Assembly: GCF_030269925.1 (NCBI RefSeq)
Contig: NC_085108.1
Location: forward strand, 4,774,001 to 4,838,000
DNA length: 64,000 nucleotides
Origin: Bombyx mori
Taxonomy: Eukaryota; Arthropoda; Insecta; Lepidoptera; Bombycidae
Direction of reading: 5' to 3'
Part shown: positions 56,501 to 64,000 of the stretch, in pieces
Position numbering within the stretch: position 1 is the stretch's first letter
Layout: each line of letters starts with the position of its first letter
Program-made: the position numbers and the translations under genes
Notes under the pieces: model-generated
What the model was told of the DNA's origin: nothing
Databases searched by the model: none
What the model saw: only the letters and a program-made list of their open reading frames with translations

Positions 56501-58730
56501 GGAACTCAGACAATGCTTGGCGCTCAGCTGATTGCAAGTGCATGCCTTCATCATCCCGAAGCATGTTAGCAGAAGCTATGCACACACCACGAGACATAGG
56601 TTCAAAAAGTAATTTATAATGCACCTTAGCATCAGTACTAAAATACCATTCATGACGATGAAAATCAATAATAACTTTGGCAGCATTAATAAAATCAATA
56701 CCCAGTAAAGTTTCATTATCATTAGAATCAGGGAAGATTATAAATGGAATATTAATCACTATGTGTTCTAACCTCACTGGTAATATGGTTGTCAATACAT
56801 CCATATTCCGAACATGCCCATCAGCAAGTTTGACTCGCCTAGTGGAGGGAGTAAGAGGGTGACCCTTATGCAGAAGGAGAGCATACAGCGTGTGACCAGC
56901 AATACAATGCTTAGCTGCTGTATCTATAAGTGCAGTACCCTGTTTACCGAGAACTTGAATTTTGAAAATAGGCCGTAAATGCAAATACCTATCATCACTC
57001 TCACGGTCGTACACGGACGCTACAACACTTCCCTCACATGTACAATAATTAAAATTCAAACAATTATCAATTTCCACACATTCGTTAATTTTTCCAAAAT
57101 TACACTTACTGCCTTTTGTGTCACAGTCATGGTTAGTTGAAAATTTTAAATTATTACAATTTGGTTCAATTATTTGATTATAAGGTAAAATTGAGTTCTT
57201 ACATTTAGGTCTAGTTCCCTGGTTATAACAAATATTTAAATTTTTACACTTTGTCCGAACATCCTGATTATATAAAACATGAGAATCACAAAAGGTTGGC
57301 ATCTCATTATTACTAGTGCAATTACAGTTAATATTCTTTGACACAGAATCATTACAGGCATGAAAATAAGATTTTCTGGAAGTAGGGCCTCTGTTAATGG
57401 TAGCATAATTAATATTTGCATCCCGGTTACAAAAATTTTGACATTCAAAATTACTCAGAAAAATATTTTTGTCATGCTGCTTAACATCATACATTGCATT
57501 CTGAACAGGTAAATTAGAACTAATTGTGTTAGTATTATTAACATTACACTGAACACTATAAAACGCATTATTGTCATTTTGCACACCCTCGGAAAAGTTA
57601 GATTGACTTTGCTCACCTCGGTTGTTTAACTTACGGCACTGTTCCCGTGCATGTCCAAACCGTTTGCAGTAGGAGCACACTGGACGCTGTTTCTTCGTGG
57701 TCACGAATTGCTCTGCAGAACCTGGCACAGCAGCGGCAGGCGTGGCAGCGGCAGGCGTGGCAACGGTAGGCTGGGCGACAGCAACAGGCACAGCGGTGGC
57801 GGGCACGACGGCCGCGGCGGAGTTTGGAAAGCGCGCGCGCGGCGCCGGGGCACTCGCACGAGCGGCGCACGGTTCAGGCCGACTCGCAGCCTGGGCCGGC
57901 TGGGCACGGATCGAACGCACACCACTAGTGGACGACACTGGTCTCGATTGAGTCTCCTCTATCGAATCTTCTATATTCCGAGCATGGTTTAATAATGAAT
58001 TGAAAGATGTGATTTCTTCACGGCGCAATCTTGTGCGTATTCTATTATGAAGCAACCCGTATATCATATCAAGTTGTACTTTTTCAGCAATATCATCCCG
58101 CGGTAGCTTTGCCATAAGCGCACGAATACGAGCAACAAACTTGTCTGTGTTTTCTTTATCCTGCGGGGAAGCAAATATTTCCAAATATATTCTATGTGGT
58201 GGAAGGCGGGTGCCATATGCATATATTAAATTTTCTTTGGCTTCGTTCCAAGTGGAGATGTGATGCTTTAATCCTAGCCACCACGTAGCTGCGTCAGCAG
58301 ACAAAAGCATGGCTAGGCCTCGTATGATGTTAGCGTCAGATACTTGAACGCATTCTGTATAGCTTTCAATTGCATCTATAAAGGCCTCAACAGATTCACC
58401 AGGTGCACCGCTGAAAGAAGCTCTGCAACGCGCCAAGGTACCATCTACGTTCACTGGGGGCATCGGCGGAGGTGCCGGAGTCGACGATCTTTGTTCCATC
58501 ACGTACGACATAATGTTCTTAAATGTTTCGGCCTGCGAACGTTGCAGCGAGGCCATCAACGCTGAAACATCATCCAGGTTGAACGTAGAATTGTTGCTAC
58601 GTGATTCGGCGTGGGGGCGATCATGGGGGCTATCATGCTCCTCGTGATTTTCGTTGGCATTTGCATCTGCAGCAGGAATAACGTCGTCTTCGCGACGTTG
58701 CTGGCGATCTTGATTTCTAGTTAAAGGCAT
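53529..58730 (-). CDS. Gypsy (Ty3-type) retrotransposon Gag-Pol polyprotein, intact
   Basis: One uninterrupted frame of 1733 codons carries all retrotransposon functions. Order and rough residues: Gag with a CCHC knuckle (CSYCKRFGHAREQC, near 350-365); protease around 600 with LIDTAA where DTG or DSG is usual; reverse transcriptase with FCVDYRRLNE and the YLDD active site near 925; RNase H beginning RTDASNYALG near 1070 and TLSRP at its end; integrase with an HHCC zinc region (1285-1330) and the DDE residues in AVDLFGP, VSDNG and NPAER; then a GPY-type module (DGPYRIV). Gag and Pol are fused with no frameshift. The last 19 codons and the stop lie inside the 3' LTR. No stop or frameshift interrupts it, so the element may be recently active. 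Confidence 0.95.
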   Translation of the reverse strand: MPLTRNQDRQQRREDDVIPAADANANENHEEHDSPHDRPHAESRSNNSTFNLDDVSALMASLQRSQAETFKNIMSYVMEQRSSTPAPPPMPPVNVDGTLARCRASFSGAPGESVEAFIDAIESYTECVQVSDANIIRGLAMLLSADAATWWLGLKHHISTWNEAKENLIYAYGTRLPPHRIYLEIFASPQDKENTDKFVARIRALMAKLPRDDIAEKVQLDMIYGLLHNRIRTRLRREEITSFNSLLNHARNIEDSIEETQSRPVSSTSGVRSIRAQPAQAASRPEPCAARASAPAPRARFPNSAAAVVPATAVPVAVAQPTVATPAAATPAAAVPGSAEQFVTTKKQRPVCSYCKRFGHAREQCRKLNNRGEQSQSNFSEGVQNDNNAFYSVQCNVNNTNTISSNLPVQNAMYDVKQHDKNIFLSNFECQNFCNRDANINYATINRGPTSRKSYFHACNDSVSKNINCNCTSNNEMPTFCDSHVLYNQDVRTKCKNLNICYNQGTRPKCKNSILPYNQIIEPNCNNLKFSTNHDCDTKGSKCNFGKINECVEIDNCLNFNYCTCEGSVVASVYDRESDDRYLHLRPIFKIQVLGKQGTALIDTAAKHCIAGHTLYALLLHKGHPLTPSTRRVKLADGHVRNMDVLTTILPVRLEHIVINIPFIIFPDSNDNETLLGIDFINAAKVIIDFHRHEWYFSTDAKVHYKLLFEPMSRGVCIASANMLRDDEGMHLQSAERQALSEFLIRHESIFTAGGGPTPFIEHCIDTGDHPPIAVPPYRLNPSKKETMKNEIEKMLADDIIEECESAWCSPALMIPKSNGNVRFCVDYRRLNEVTKSDTYPLPRIDDLLQSTKKNCYMTTIDLRSSYWQVMVREADRDKTAFVCPLGTYRFKRMPFGLKNAPATFQRLIDRLRSCAALKDVTVLAYLDDLLIISEGFQQHLQDLEAVFSRLSEFKLHVNREKCTFAKERVRYLGHVITPDGVSPDPEKVSAVLNMLEPSNLKHLRTFLQTCSWFRKFIPNFSKIAEPLTRLTKKNYTWSWGPEQTQAFKELKRLLTTAPVLVQVNFKQPLVLRTDASNYALGAVLAQGEGKDERPIEYASRLLTAAERNYSTTEREALAVVWAVERFRPYLDGQPIIIGSDHQPLRWLLSLKSPAGRLVRWALKLQEFDIRFEYTPGKANVVADTLSRPICFNETQNNCGICSVICDLPTKSPTQLRQDQLTDPEIQKIVTELEGVDELAAKRWSERGFLMEQGVLYRLNPDSDAEAPQLVIPAHQVTDVLKELHDAPTAGHAGIDRTYQQVSRLFYFTGIRRIITDYVKACIHCQRYKAANTKPPGLLQTPVMNQRNEVLAVDLFGPLPPGKQGERWILLIEDTATRWTELFPLKEATAEACAHVLIEEYFMRFGLPRRLVSDNGVQFISAVMRQCMSILGIKQNLIPLYHPEANPAERKNRDLKTLLAQLVEYDHTSWPNMLPVIRFALNNAKCRTTGMSPAYLSFGREMRSPTEVTHDLRAVLDKDNFVPQITPYLRKFVNSFSAVRERVETLQDKAKGYADRSRRPIETFNEGDMVLIKSHVLSKSAKGLTSKFVPKRDGPYRIVKKVSPTTYHVAHVDKPDEVLGKYHVNDLTLYRENQSDALLRPVMPKKKRGRPPNNVKTDSRVPGHMTTRHAEPCAEAPRLSPAAGGMVGLAPVPQPSSNEMLVQERGRPPGLEGEYVANRSVRHSRGRMPARYT

Positions 58731-58742
58731 TCTTTACAATTA

Positions 58743-58802
58743 AGCACCAACAGCATACAATAGTTAGCAAATTTTTGTTAACTATTGTATGCTGTTGGTG
58801 CT
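58743..58802. repeat. perfect 24-bp inverted repeat in the Gypsy leader
   Basis: Arms 58743-58766 and 58779-58802 are perfect reverse complements with a 12-base spacer; four more pairs are possible inside the spacer after one G-T. It lies between the primer-site region and the gag-pol ATG at 58730, only 13 bases upstream of that ATG. In the RNA it would form a very stable hairpin. Confidence 0.95.
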
Positions 58803-58868
58803 GTAAGCGTGCGCGCCATTTTGTTAGTCCAAGCAAGAAAAAAATTAGGAAACGTTGGGCAGCCAGAT

Positions 58869-59132
58869 ATAGTGAGGGGTAGATCTCAGGGGTATTTAAA
58901 ACTATGGGTTAGTCACCAATATCGAATTTCGAATTTTAATCTTCCTTTATCACAAACAATTTTCAATTTTAAACAATAATTACATTTAGACGCGGGCGCA
59001 CGCTATTCACACTCAAAACGGAAGCGCCCGGAACATAGATTATACACTGTTGAAAAGATTGACATAGATGCTAACTATGTATAGCGAGCGGGCATACGGC
59101 CGCGAGAGTGACGTACCGATCGGTTTGCTACA
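58869..59132 (-). repeat. 5' LTR of the intact Gypsy element
   Basis: 264 bp; on the minus strand it begins TGTAGCAAACC and ends CACTAT. It should drive transcription leftwards through gag-pol. Confidence 0.92.
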
Positions 59133-59925
59133 TGTTTTAATTTCAAGTCAACGCAATGCACTATATTATTATTAATAGTCTGGCATTGTATAATGCAACG
59201 TTTAAACGAAAAAAGATAAAACCACACGACAAAACTTGACAATTCCCTCAAACAAACAACAAATAAAAATAATACGTTTGACAGCTGGATATCTTTCACA
59301 ACAGCTACTTTTTCACACTAAAATACGGCAAAATCGAGTTGACGATTTGTATGCTCTTACACTATGCCGTTGAACAACAACATTTATTTGCCGGATTTTA
59401 TTTTTGTTCACCATTCACTCTGCTATTCGCGTATTGTTATTCCTAGCGCAAGTATACGTGGAAAAACGACTATGGATTTACTCGAGATTAAAATCATGGA
59501 ATAGGTTATTCCTCGTATAGTTACTCGAGTATAAATTGAAGTTTGGTCGAATCCACCCTAAGAACACTAAAAACAGCGGGAAAACCCGTTAAGTTTATAA
59601 TCGAATTAAAAACAACATGATGTATTATGTCGTAATGTTCGTCCACAAAATGATCTATAATGAAATATCATTTTGAGATGCTTGTTTCGTTCGTAAAGTA
59701 TGCATGTAAGAGCGCTTGACCTGTTCCGTGTAGGGTACGAGGGGACACGAATAGAATTGAAACTTTATACCTTGATATTACGATTCACAATTAAAATATA
59801 GTAGGTGACAATTTTTGTTTTGTCCGTTCCATAACTTATATTTAACACAAAGCTTATTACACCTTAGATTTCAGAATAATAATAAAAATAATTTAACAAG
59901 AAATTAAGTGAATCGAAGTCAACTA

Positions 59926-60432
59926 CTTAGCCTGGCCATAAATACTGTTACAATTAAAAATAAACAAAATATTACATTTGAATTTGGAATCTGTCATTTT
60001 TATATGATTGCTCATTGAGTTTTCTCATTTTGGCGCCAATACATTGTACAATATTTTGCAATATTAAGAACTGAATACTGGCCGTCGTCTAGTCCCGATC
60101 TTAATCCGCTGGATTATGATTTATGGTCAGTTTTAGAGAGTACGGCTTGCTCTAAACGCCATGATAATTTGGAGTCCCTAAAACAATCCGTACGATTGGC
60201 AGTGAATTTTTTTCCCATGGAAAGAGTGCGTGTTTCTATTGATAACTGGCCTCAACGTTTAAAAGACTGTATTGCAGCAAATGGAGACCACTTCGAATAA
60301 GCTTTTAAAACTTTAAATTGTTTTATATTTATGTATTAAACTAACACACTGTAAAAGTAATAAATGTTATTTGCAATATATATTTTTTTTATTTTTAATT
60401 GTAACAGTATTTATAAGTATGGCCAGACTAAG
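59926..60432 (+). mobile_element. internally deleted mariner-like element with long TIRs
   Basis: Both ends are flanked by TA. The terminal repeats share TGGCCATA and aaatactgttacaattaaaa, with a small gap, over about 45 bp. Inside, only the transposase C-terminus remains. Confidence 0.88.
60080..60300 (+). pseudogene. mariner-like transposase C-terminus
   Basis: Reads YWPSSSPDLNPLDYDLWSVL to WPQRLKDCIAANGDHFE and a TAA stop. The SPDLNPLDY motif carries the third catalytic acid of mariner-family nucleases. The N-terminal DNA-binding part and the first two acids are absent. Confidence 0.85.
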
Positions 60433-60624
60433 TATACATAATATATTGAAGGGTGAAAAAACCCTTCCTCAGCTATTTTAATGGAGTAAACATAATCGAC
60501 ATTCAATTAAATCAATCAATAAAATTGGAGTGTCTGTTTGTAATATTGAAATAACCGCTTTTTACTACATGCATCTGAATAATATATATACAAATCATAT
60601 ACCAAAATAACATTTTCTACAATT

Positions 60625-60858
60625 TTTGTCTGTCTGTCTGTTTGTTTGCTCTGGCTAATCTCTGAAACGGCTGGACCGATTTTAACAAGACTTTCACTGA
60701 TAAGTAGCTGATGATATAAGGAGTAACTTATGCTACTTTTTTTAGACTAGCTTCGCCCCGCGGCGTCAACCGCGGTACGACAATAACTGCGGGTAGCATC
60801 GCGGTACTCATCGATACTAAATTATAGTTCCCGAAGCGAAGCGAAGGCAAGTCGCTAG
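60625..60858 (+). mobile_element. Helitron-like non-autonomous element
   Basis: gaaacggctggaccgatttt and an end cgaaggcaagtcgCTAG then T. Start not fixed. Confidence 0.6.
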
Positions 60859-61906
60859 TATCAAATAAAAAGCACATTTAATTACAAAGATACATGTCAA
60901 GTATTAAACGAAATGTCGCTTAAAATAAATAGCTTTTCAACCCTCGATATGTAATATATTATTATGCATAACTCAAGAAGTACTTACTGGTCAGATTCAG
61001 AGGACCTGAAGGTGTTTCTACAGTAAGTTTTCACAGACACAACTTCTGCCTCACTCTTCGAACCGAAACGCATTACTGCGTCACGGGAGAAATAGGCGGG
61101 GTGGCGGTACCTAAGAGTGAGAACTCATAAGACGCCCTTCCACTATAAGCCCAGAATGCTCTCGATAAATCTAGGGATGTCGTAACGACCATAAAAGCGT
61201 TGCAGAGATGACACGAAGTCGGTTAGTAATCGGAACAACTTGAAGCGAAATAGCAAACGCATCACCTGAAGCGAAGCGGACGAAGTCAATTGAGAATTTT
61301 AAAGTGTTTTAATATAGTAATAATTTAATATAGTAATAGTAACAATTTGTATTTCGGTAGAATTTTTATTTATCCCGAACCCCAGCGCGTAACATTACTT
61401 AACAGAATGATCTTCCTTTTAAATTTAAGGCGACATTCATCTAACGGCAAATATGAAATTCCGGTTACAACGTTACAGCCGCATCCTATCATCGCACGTA
61501 TGTTTTATGACCGCGTATCCTAATAATTTTACGACAGCTGTAAATCATTCGCAAAAATTAAGTTATCGCATAGCTTTATTGCTTGTGCTTTCTTTTTTTT
61601 TTTAATTTATCACACAAAACAAATTACAATAATTACAGTACATATTAATTAGCTAAATCGTACAAGCAGTACTTAGATCTAATCTGGATTGCGATATAAA
61701 TGGTATATGCACTCAGCAAACCCGTATTAATGTACATAGCTTTGGCTATTGCAAACAAAACTAGAAATAAGAATTAAAATTACAAAAAAAAAAAAAAATT
61801 CATGATTCGCGCGAACGAACAAAATTTTCTAAGGTTCTTAATGAGATTGTTTTTTTTTAATTATCCTTTAAACGAATTTATATGGGACCTCGTAGTTGAT
61901 AAGGGG
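60859..61906. other. intergenic sequence
   Basis: Only the Bm1 scrap at 61020-61148 is recognised; homopolymer A and T runs near 61590 and 61785. Confidence 0.4.
61020..61148 (-). mobile_element. Bm1 SINE fragment
   Basis: cgaaccgaaacgcattactg to a degenerate front end. Confidence 0.6.
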
Positions 61907-62093
61907 CCCACTGAGTTTCTCGTTGGATCTCCTCAGTGGGTCGCGTTTCTGATCCAGTGGTAGATTCTGCGAAGCACTGTTCTTGCTAGGGCCAGTGTTA
62001 GCAACACCTCCGGCTTGAGCCCCGAGAGCTTATCTACACGCTAGGGTAACGCTGAAATAGCCTCTCAAGGCTATCAGGATAGGCAGGAAAAAA
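61907..62093 (+). mobile_element. jockey-type LINE 3' end
   Basis: cccactgagtttctcgttgg to ataggcaggaaaaaa. Confidence 0.75.
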
Positions 62094-62177
62094 AAGATAT
62101 ATTATTATATCTTTTTTATTTGTTATAGAATATAATCATTAGGCTTCTTTTATCCAATGTTGTTTGTTAATCTTTGT

Positions 62178-62533
62178 ACCAATTTTTCCAATGAAATACG
62201 TCGTACTTGACAAATGCTCACGATTGACATCCACATCCACAACCTGGAGCCACTGCGGTCATCCACAGTGCGTTTCCAGAGGTCTTTTTTGCCACGTACC
62301 ATCCGGCTATGGAATGAGCTCCCTTCCACGGTGTTTCCCGAGCGGTATGACATGTCCTTCTTCAAACGAGGCTTATGGAGAGTATTAAGCGGTAGGCAGC
62401 GGCTTGGCTCTGCACCTAGCATTGCTGAAGTCCATGGGCGACGGTAACCACTCACCATCAGGTGGACCGTATGATCGTCTGCCTACAAGGGCAATAAAAA
62501 AAAATAAAAAAAACAGTGAAAGAATAACATCGT
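62178..62533 (+). mobile_element. Bm1 middle split by a LINE tail
   Basis: 62178-62232 (accaatttttccaatgaaat on) continues at about 62512 (cagtgaaagaataacatcgtg). Between is an LWNELPS-type LINE tail with MSFFKRGLWRVLSGRQRLG and an A tail. Confidence 0.7.
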
Positions 62534-62651
62534 GTTTTTTTTTTATTTATTTTTTATTGCTTAGCTGGTTGGACAAGCTCACAGCCCACCTGGCGTTAAG
62601 TGGTTACTGGAGCCCATAAAAATCTACGACGTAAATACGCCACCCACCTTA
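62534..62651 (-). mobile_element. Bm1 SINE fragment
   Basis: Inverted tail to cgccacccacctt, then a small tandem repeat of tttataaataaatct (62651-62685). Confidence 0.75.
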
Positions 62652-63390
62652 TTTATAAATAAATCTTTATTTATAAATAAATCTCATTGTTACCTACGAT
62701 GCCCATTGGGGGATAATATATATTTTTTTAACAATATTCCATTACTAAATCATAATTGTCTCATTGGTTCATGATAGGACATCTTGAATTAGATGAAAAT
62801 GCTATTCAAAGATTTCGTTACAACAGATATACATCTCACTTTTATATGGAACTTAAAAAGAAAGATCTCTCTAGCTATACAGGGTGTTCCACAAAGGGAC
62901 ATTCCAATATCAAGCCGTGGTAAATATCAGCGTACCAATTTTTTTAATGAAATACGTGCTTAAGTAACTTTAACGGTCACGATTGATTTACTAATAAAAA
63001 ATCGGCATATACATTGTTGTTGTCCATGGACTCCGGTAACTGCTGGAAACCAGTTGAGCATTGAACTCGGTCATCAAACTAAGCGATAAAAAGTACTTTA
63101 GAACTGAATTTTAGAAAGATTAAAGAGACCATAGAGAAGGTAATACATTATGAAATACCTAATGAAATTCAGCCTCTGATACTAAGCTGGAACTGATTAA
63201 TAAGCTTAATGCAGGTATCGGCTGAGATGTTTGTGAAAAACGAACGAAAGCTCACGGACATCTGGCAATTTTGTAAAAGCCGTGCCTAACACGCCTGCTT
63301 CCGATAGTCTGTCTAGATGAAGGGCCACATGCACACGAACTTTTAGAGATGGCTCGTATTTTATATAGTTCACACGCGGACAACGAATGC

Positions 63391-63639
63391 TTTTTTTTTT
63401 TTTATTGTTTAGACGGGTGGACGAGCTCACAGCCCACCTGGTGTTAAGTGGTTATTGGAGCCCATAGACGTCTACAACGTAAATGCCGCCACCCAACTTG
63501 AGATATCAGTCCTAAGATCTCAGTATAGTTACAACGGCTGCCCCACCCTTCAAAACGAGACGCATTACTGCTTCACGGTAGAAATGGGCAGGCTGGTTGT
63601 ACCTTCCAATGCGGACTGATAATAAGTCCTACAACCAGT
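63391..63639 (-). mobile_element. Bm1 SINE body
   Basis: Inverted tail then gggtggacgagctcacagcc to acaaccagt; a short (gata)n run follows. Confidence 0.85.
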
Positions 63640-63720
63640 AAATAGAAAGATAGATAGATAGAAATTGTGGCGGGTAGCCATCATACAACGCAAGATATTT
63701 GACAGATGCCTGAATCTCGC

Positions 63721-63921
63721 TTACGACATTTTCAAGATAAGCTCGCATATATACAAGCTCCGAACAACAACATTCGGACCGTCGGTGTACCGAGCTATAA
63801 TATCATCCGCTCGGTGGAAGATCTTCCCTTTGACGTATATATCCCCAAACTGGTGACCTGCGACGGAACAATTGCAGCATTCACACTTCATCATCAGCGC
63901 ATCAAGAACTTCGGCTACCAC
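63721..63921 (-). CDS. unidentified Cys-containing ORF near window end
   Basis: Minus-strand frame reads MVAEVLDALMMKCECCNCSV then AGHQFGDIYVKGKIFHRADD, and stays open upstream for several more codons. It holds a C-X-C-C-X-C cluster and an H. Unusually high in normal protein-like composition for this window; a piece of a transposon protein or an exon running from the next window are both possible. I cannot name it. Confidence 0.25.
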   Translation of the reverse strand: MVAEVLDALMMKCECCNCSVAGHQFGDIYVKGKIFHRADDIIARYTDGPNVVVRSLYICELILKMS

Positions 63922-64000
63922 AGTTCCCGCATTCTCGCAGATAAAAGCACGTCATCGACAGTCGTCCCACAGCAAGCCAGCATCGCAGCCTCAACAGGAC

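Larger units (their letters stand above)
53323..59132 (-). mobile_element. complete Gypsy LTR retrotransposon, 5.8 kb
   Basis: Minus-strand element bounded by two 264-bp direct repeats that I found identical by reading, with TGTTT duplicated at 53318-53322 and 59133-59137. (If one more T belongs to the LTR, the duplication is TGTT.) The 5' LTR is the right-hand copy. A candidate primer site beginning TGGCTGCCCAACG follows it within about 4 bases on the minus strand. Identical LTRs mean a young insertion. It interrupts a MITE. Confidence 0.93.
53088..59558. mobile_element. MITE (Harbinger-like, TAA target) split by the Gypsy element
   Basis: Left end GGGTCGATTCGACCAAAC and right end (reverse complement) GGGTGGATTCGACCAAAC match at 17 of 18 bases. 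Both are flanked by TAA (53085-53087 and 59559-59561), the target type of PIF/Harbinger elements. Without the Gypsy insert it would be about 656 bp. No transposase is seen in it. Confidence 0.75.

Noticed and set aside
57651..57992. 113-codon plus-strand frame and other frames between 53.5 and 58.7 kb
   Set aside because: They are antisense shadows of the GC-rich gag-pol coding sequence.
59075..59299. 74-codon minus-strand frame ending with the same residues as gag-pol
   Set aside because: It shares the end only because the LTR is duplicated; no sign of a separate gene.
1..64000. CRISPR arrays, operons, bacterial defence or phage systems
   Set aside because: No regularly spaced short repeats and no compact gene clusters; the sequence is intron-containing eukaryotic DNA.

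Overview
The window looks like lepidopteran nuclear DNA, almost certainly from a silkworm (Bombyx). It is AT-rich, its genes have introns, and it is packed with about twenty copies of a tRNA-derived SINE that I recognise as Bombyx Bm1, plus many 3' fragments of one jockey-type LINE family, Helitron-like elements, MITEs and mariner, Harbinger and Gypsy relics. I assign the organism from repeat families remembered by pattern, not from a search.

Only two conserved host genes are clear, and they converge tail to tail. (1) Coatomer subunit zeta (COPZ), plus strand, six exons between 16057 and 32483, 183 codons when spliced. Every junction has GT/AG and keeps frame. Its last intron is about 10.9 kb and swollen by transposons. 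(2) An isochorismatase-domain hydrolase (ISOC type), minus strand, from 36043 to 32746. Three constitutive exons are followed by two tandem, homologous, alternative terminal exons, each with its own acceptor, stop and nearby AATAAA.

Layout. 1-16 kb: gene-poor, with Bm1, jockey-type fragments, Helitron-like elements, a second tRNA-derived SINE and a LINE-in-LINE insertion with a 14-bp target duplication. 16-32.5 kb: COPZ; intron 5 holds an R1-clade LINE relic, a rearranged Gypsy element with 77-bp LTRs and an internal inverted block, and a mariner relic split by a LINE. 32.7-36 kb: the ISOC gene. 36-47 kb: repeats and two unidentified ORFs. 47-48.7 kb: a dead PIF/Harbinger transposase. 52.8-59.6 kb: a nested stack in which an apparently intact 5.8-kb Gypsy element with two identical 264-bp LTRs and a 1733-codon gag-pol frame lies inside a TAA-flanked MITE, itself inside an older MITE that also carries a LINE tail. 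59.9-60.4 kb: an internally deleted mariner with long terminal repeats. 60-64 kb: more SINE and LINE fragments.

The strongest leads are the duplicated terminal exon of the ISOC gene, the inverted block of the 77-bp-LTR Gypsy element with a short homology at one junction, and a perfect 24-bp hairpin between the primer-binding region and the gag-pol start codon of the intact Gypsy element. No bacterial-type system, CRISPR array, rRNA or functional tRNA gene was seen.
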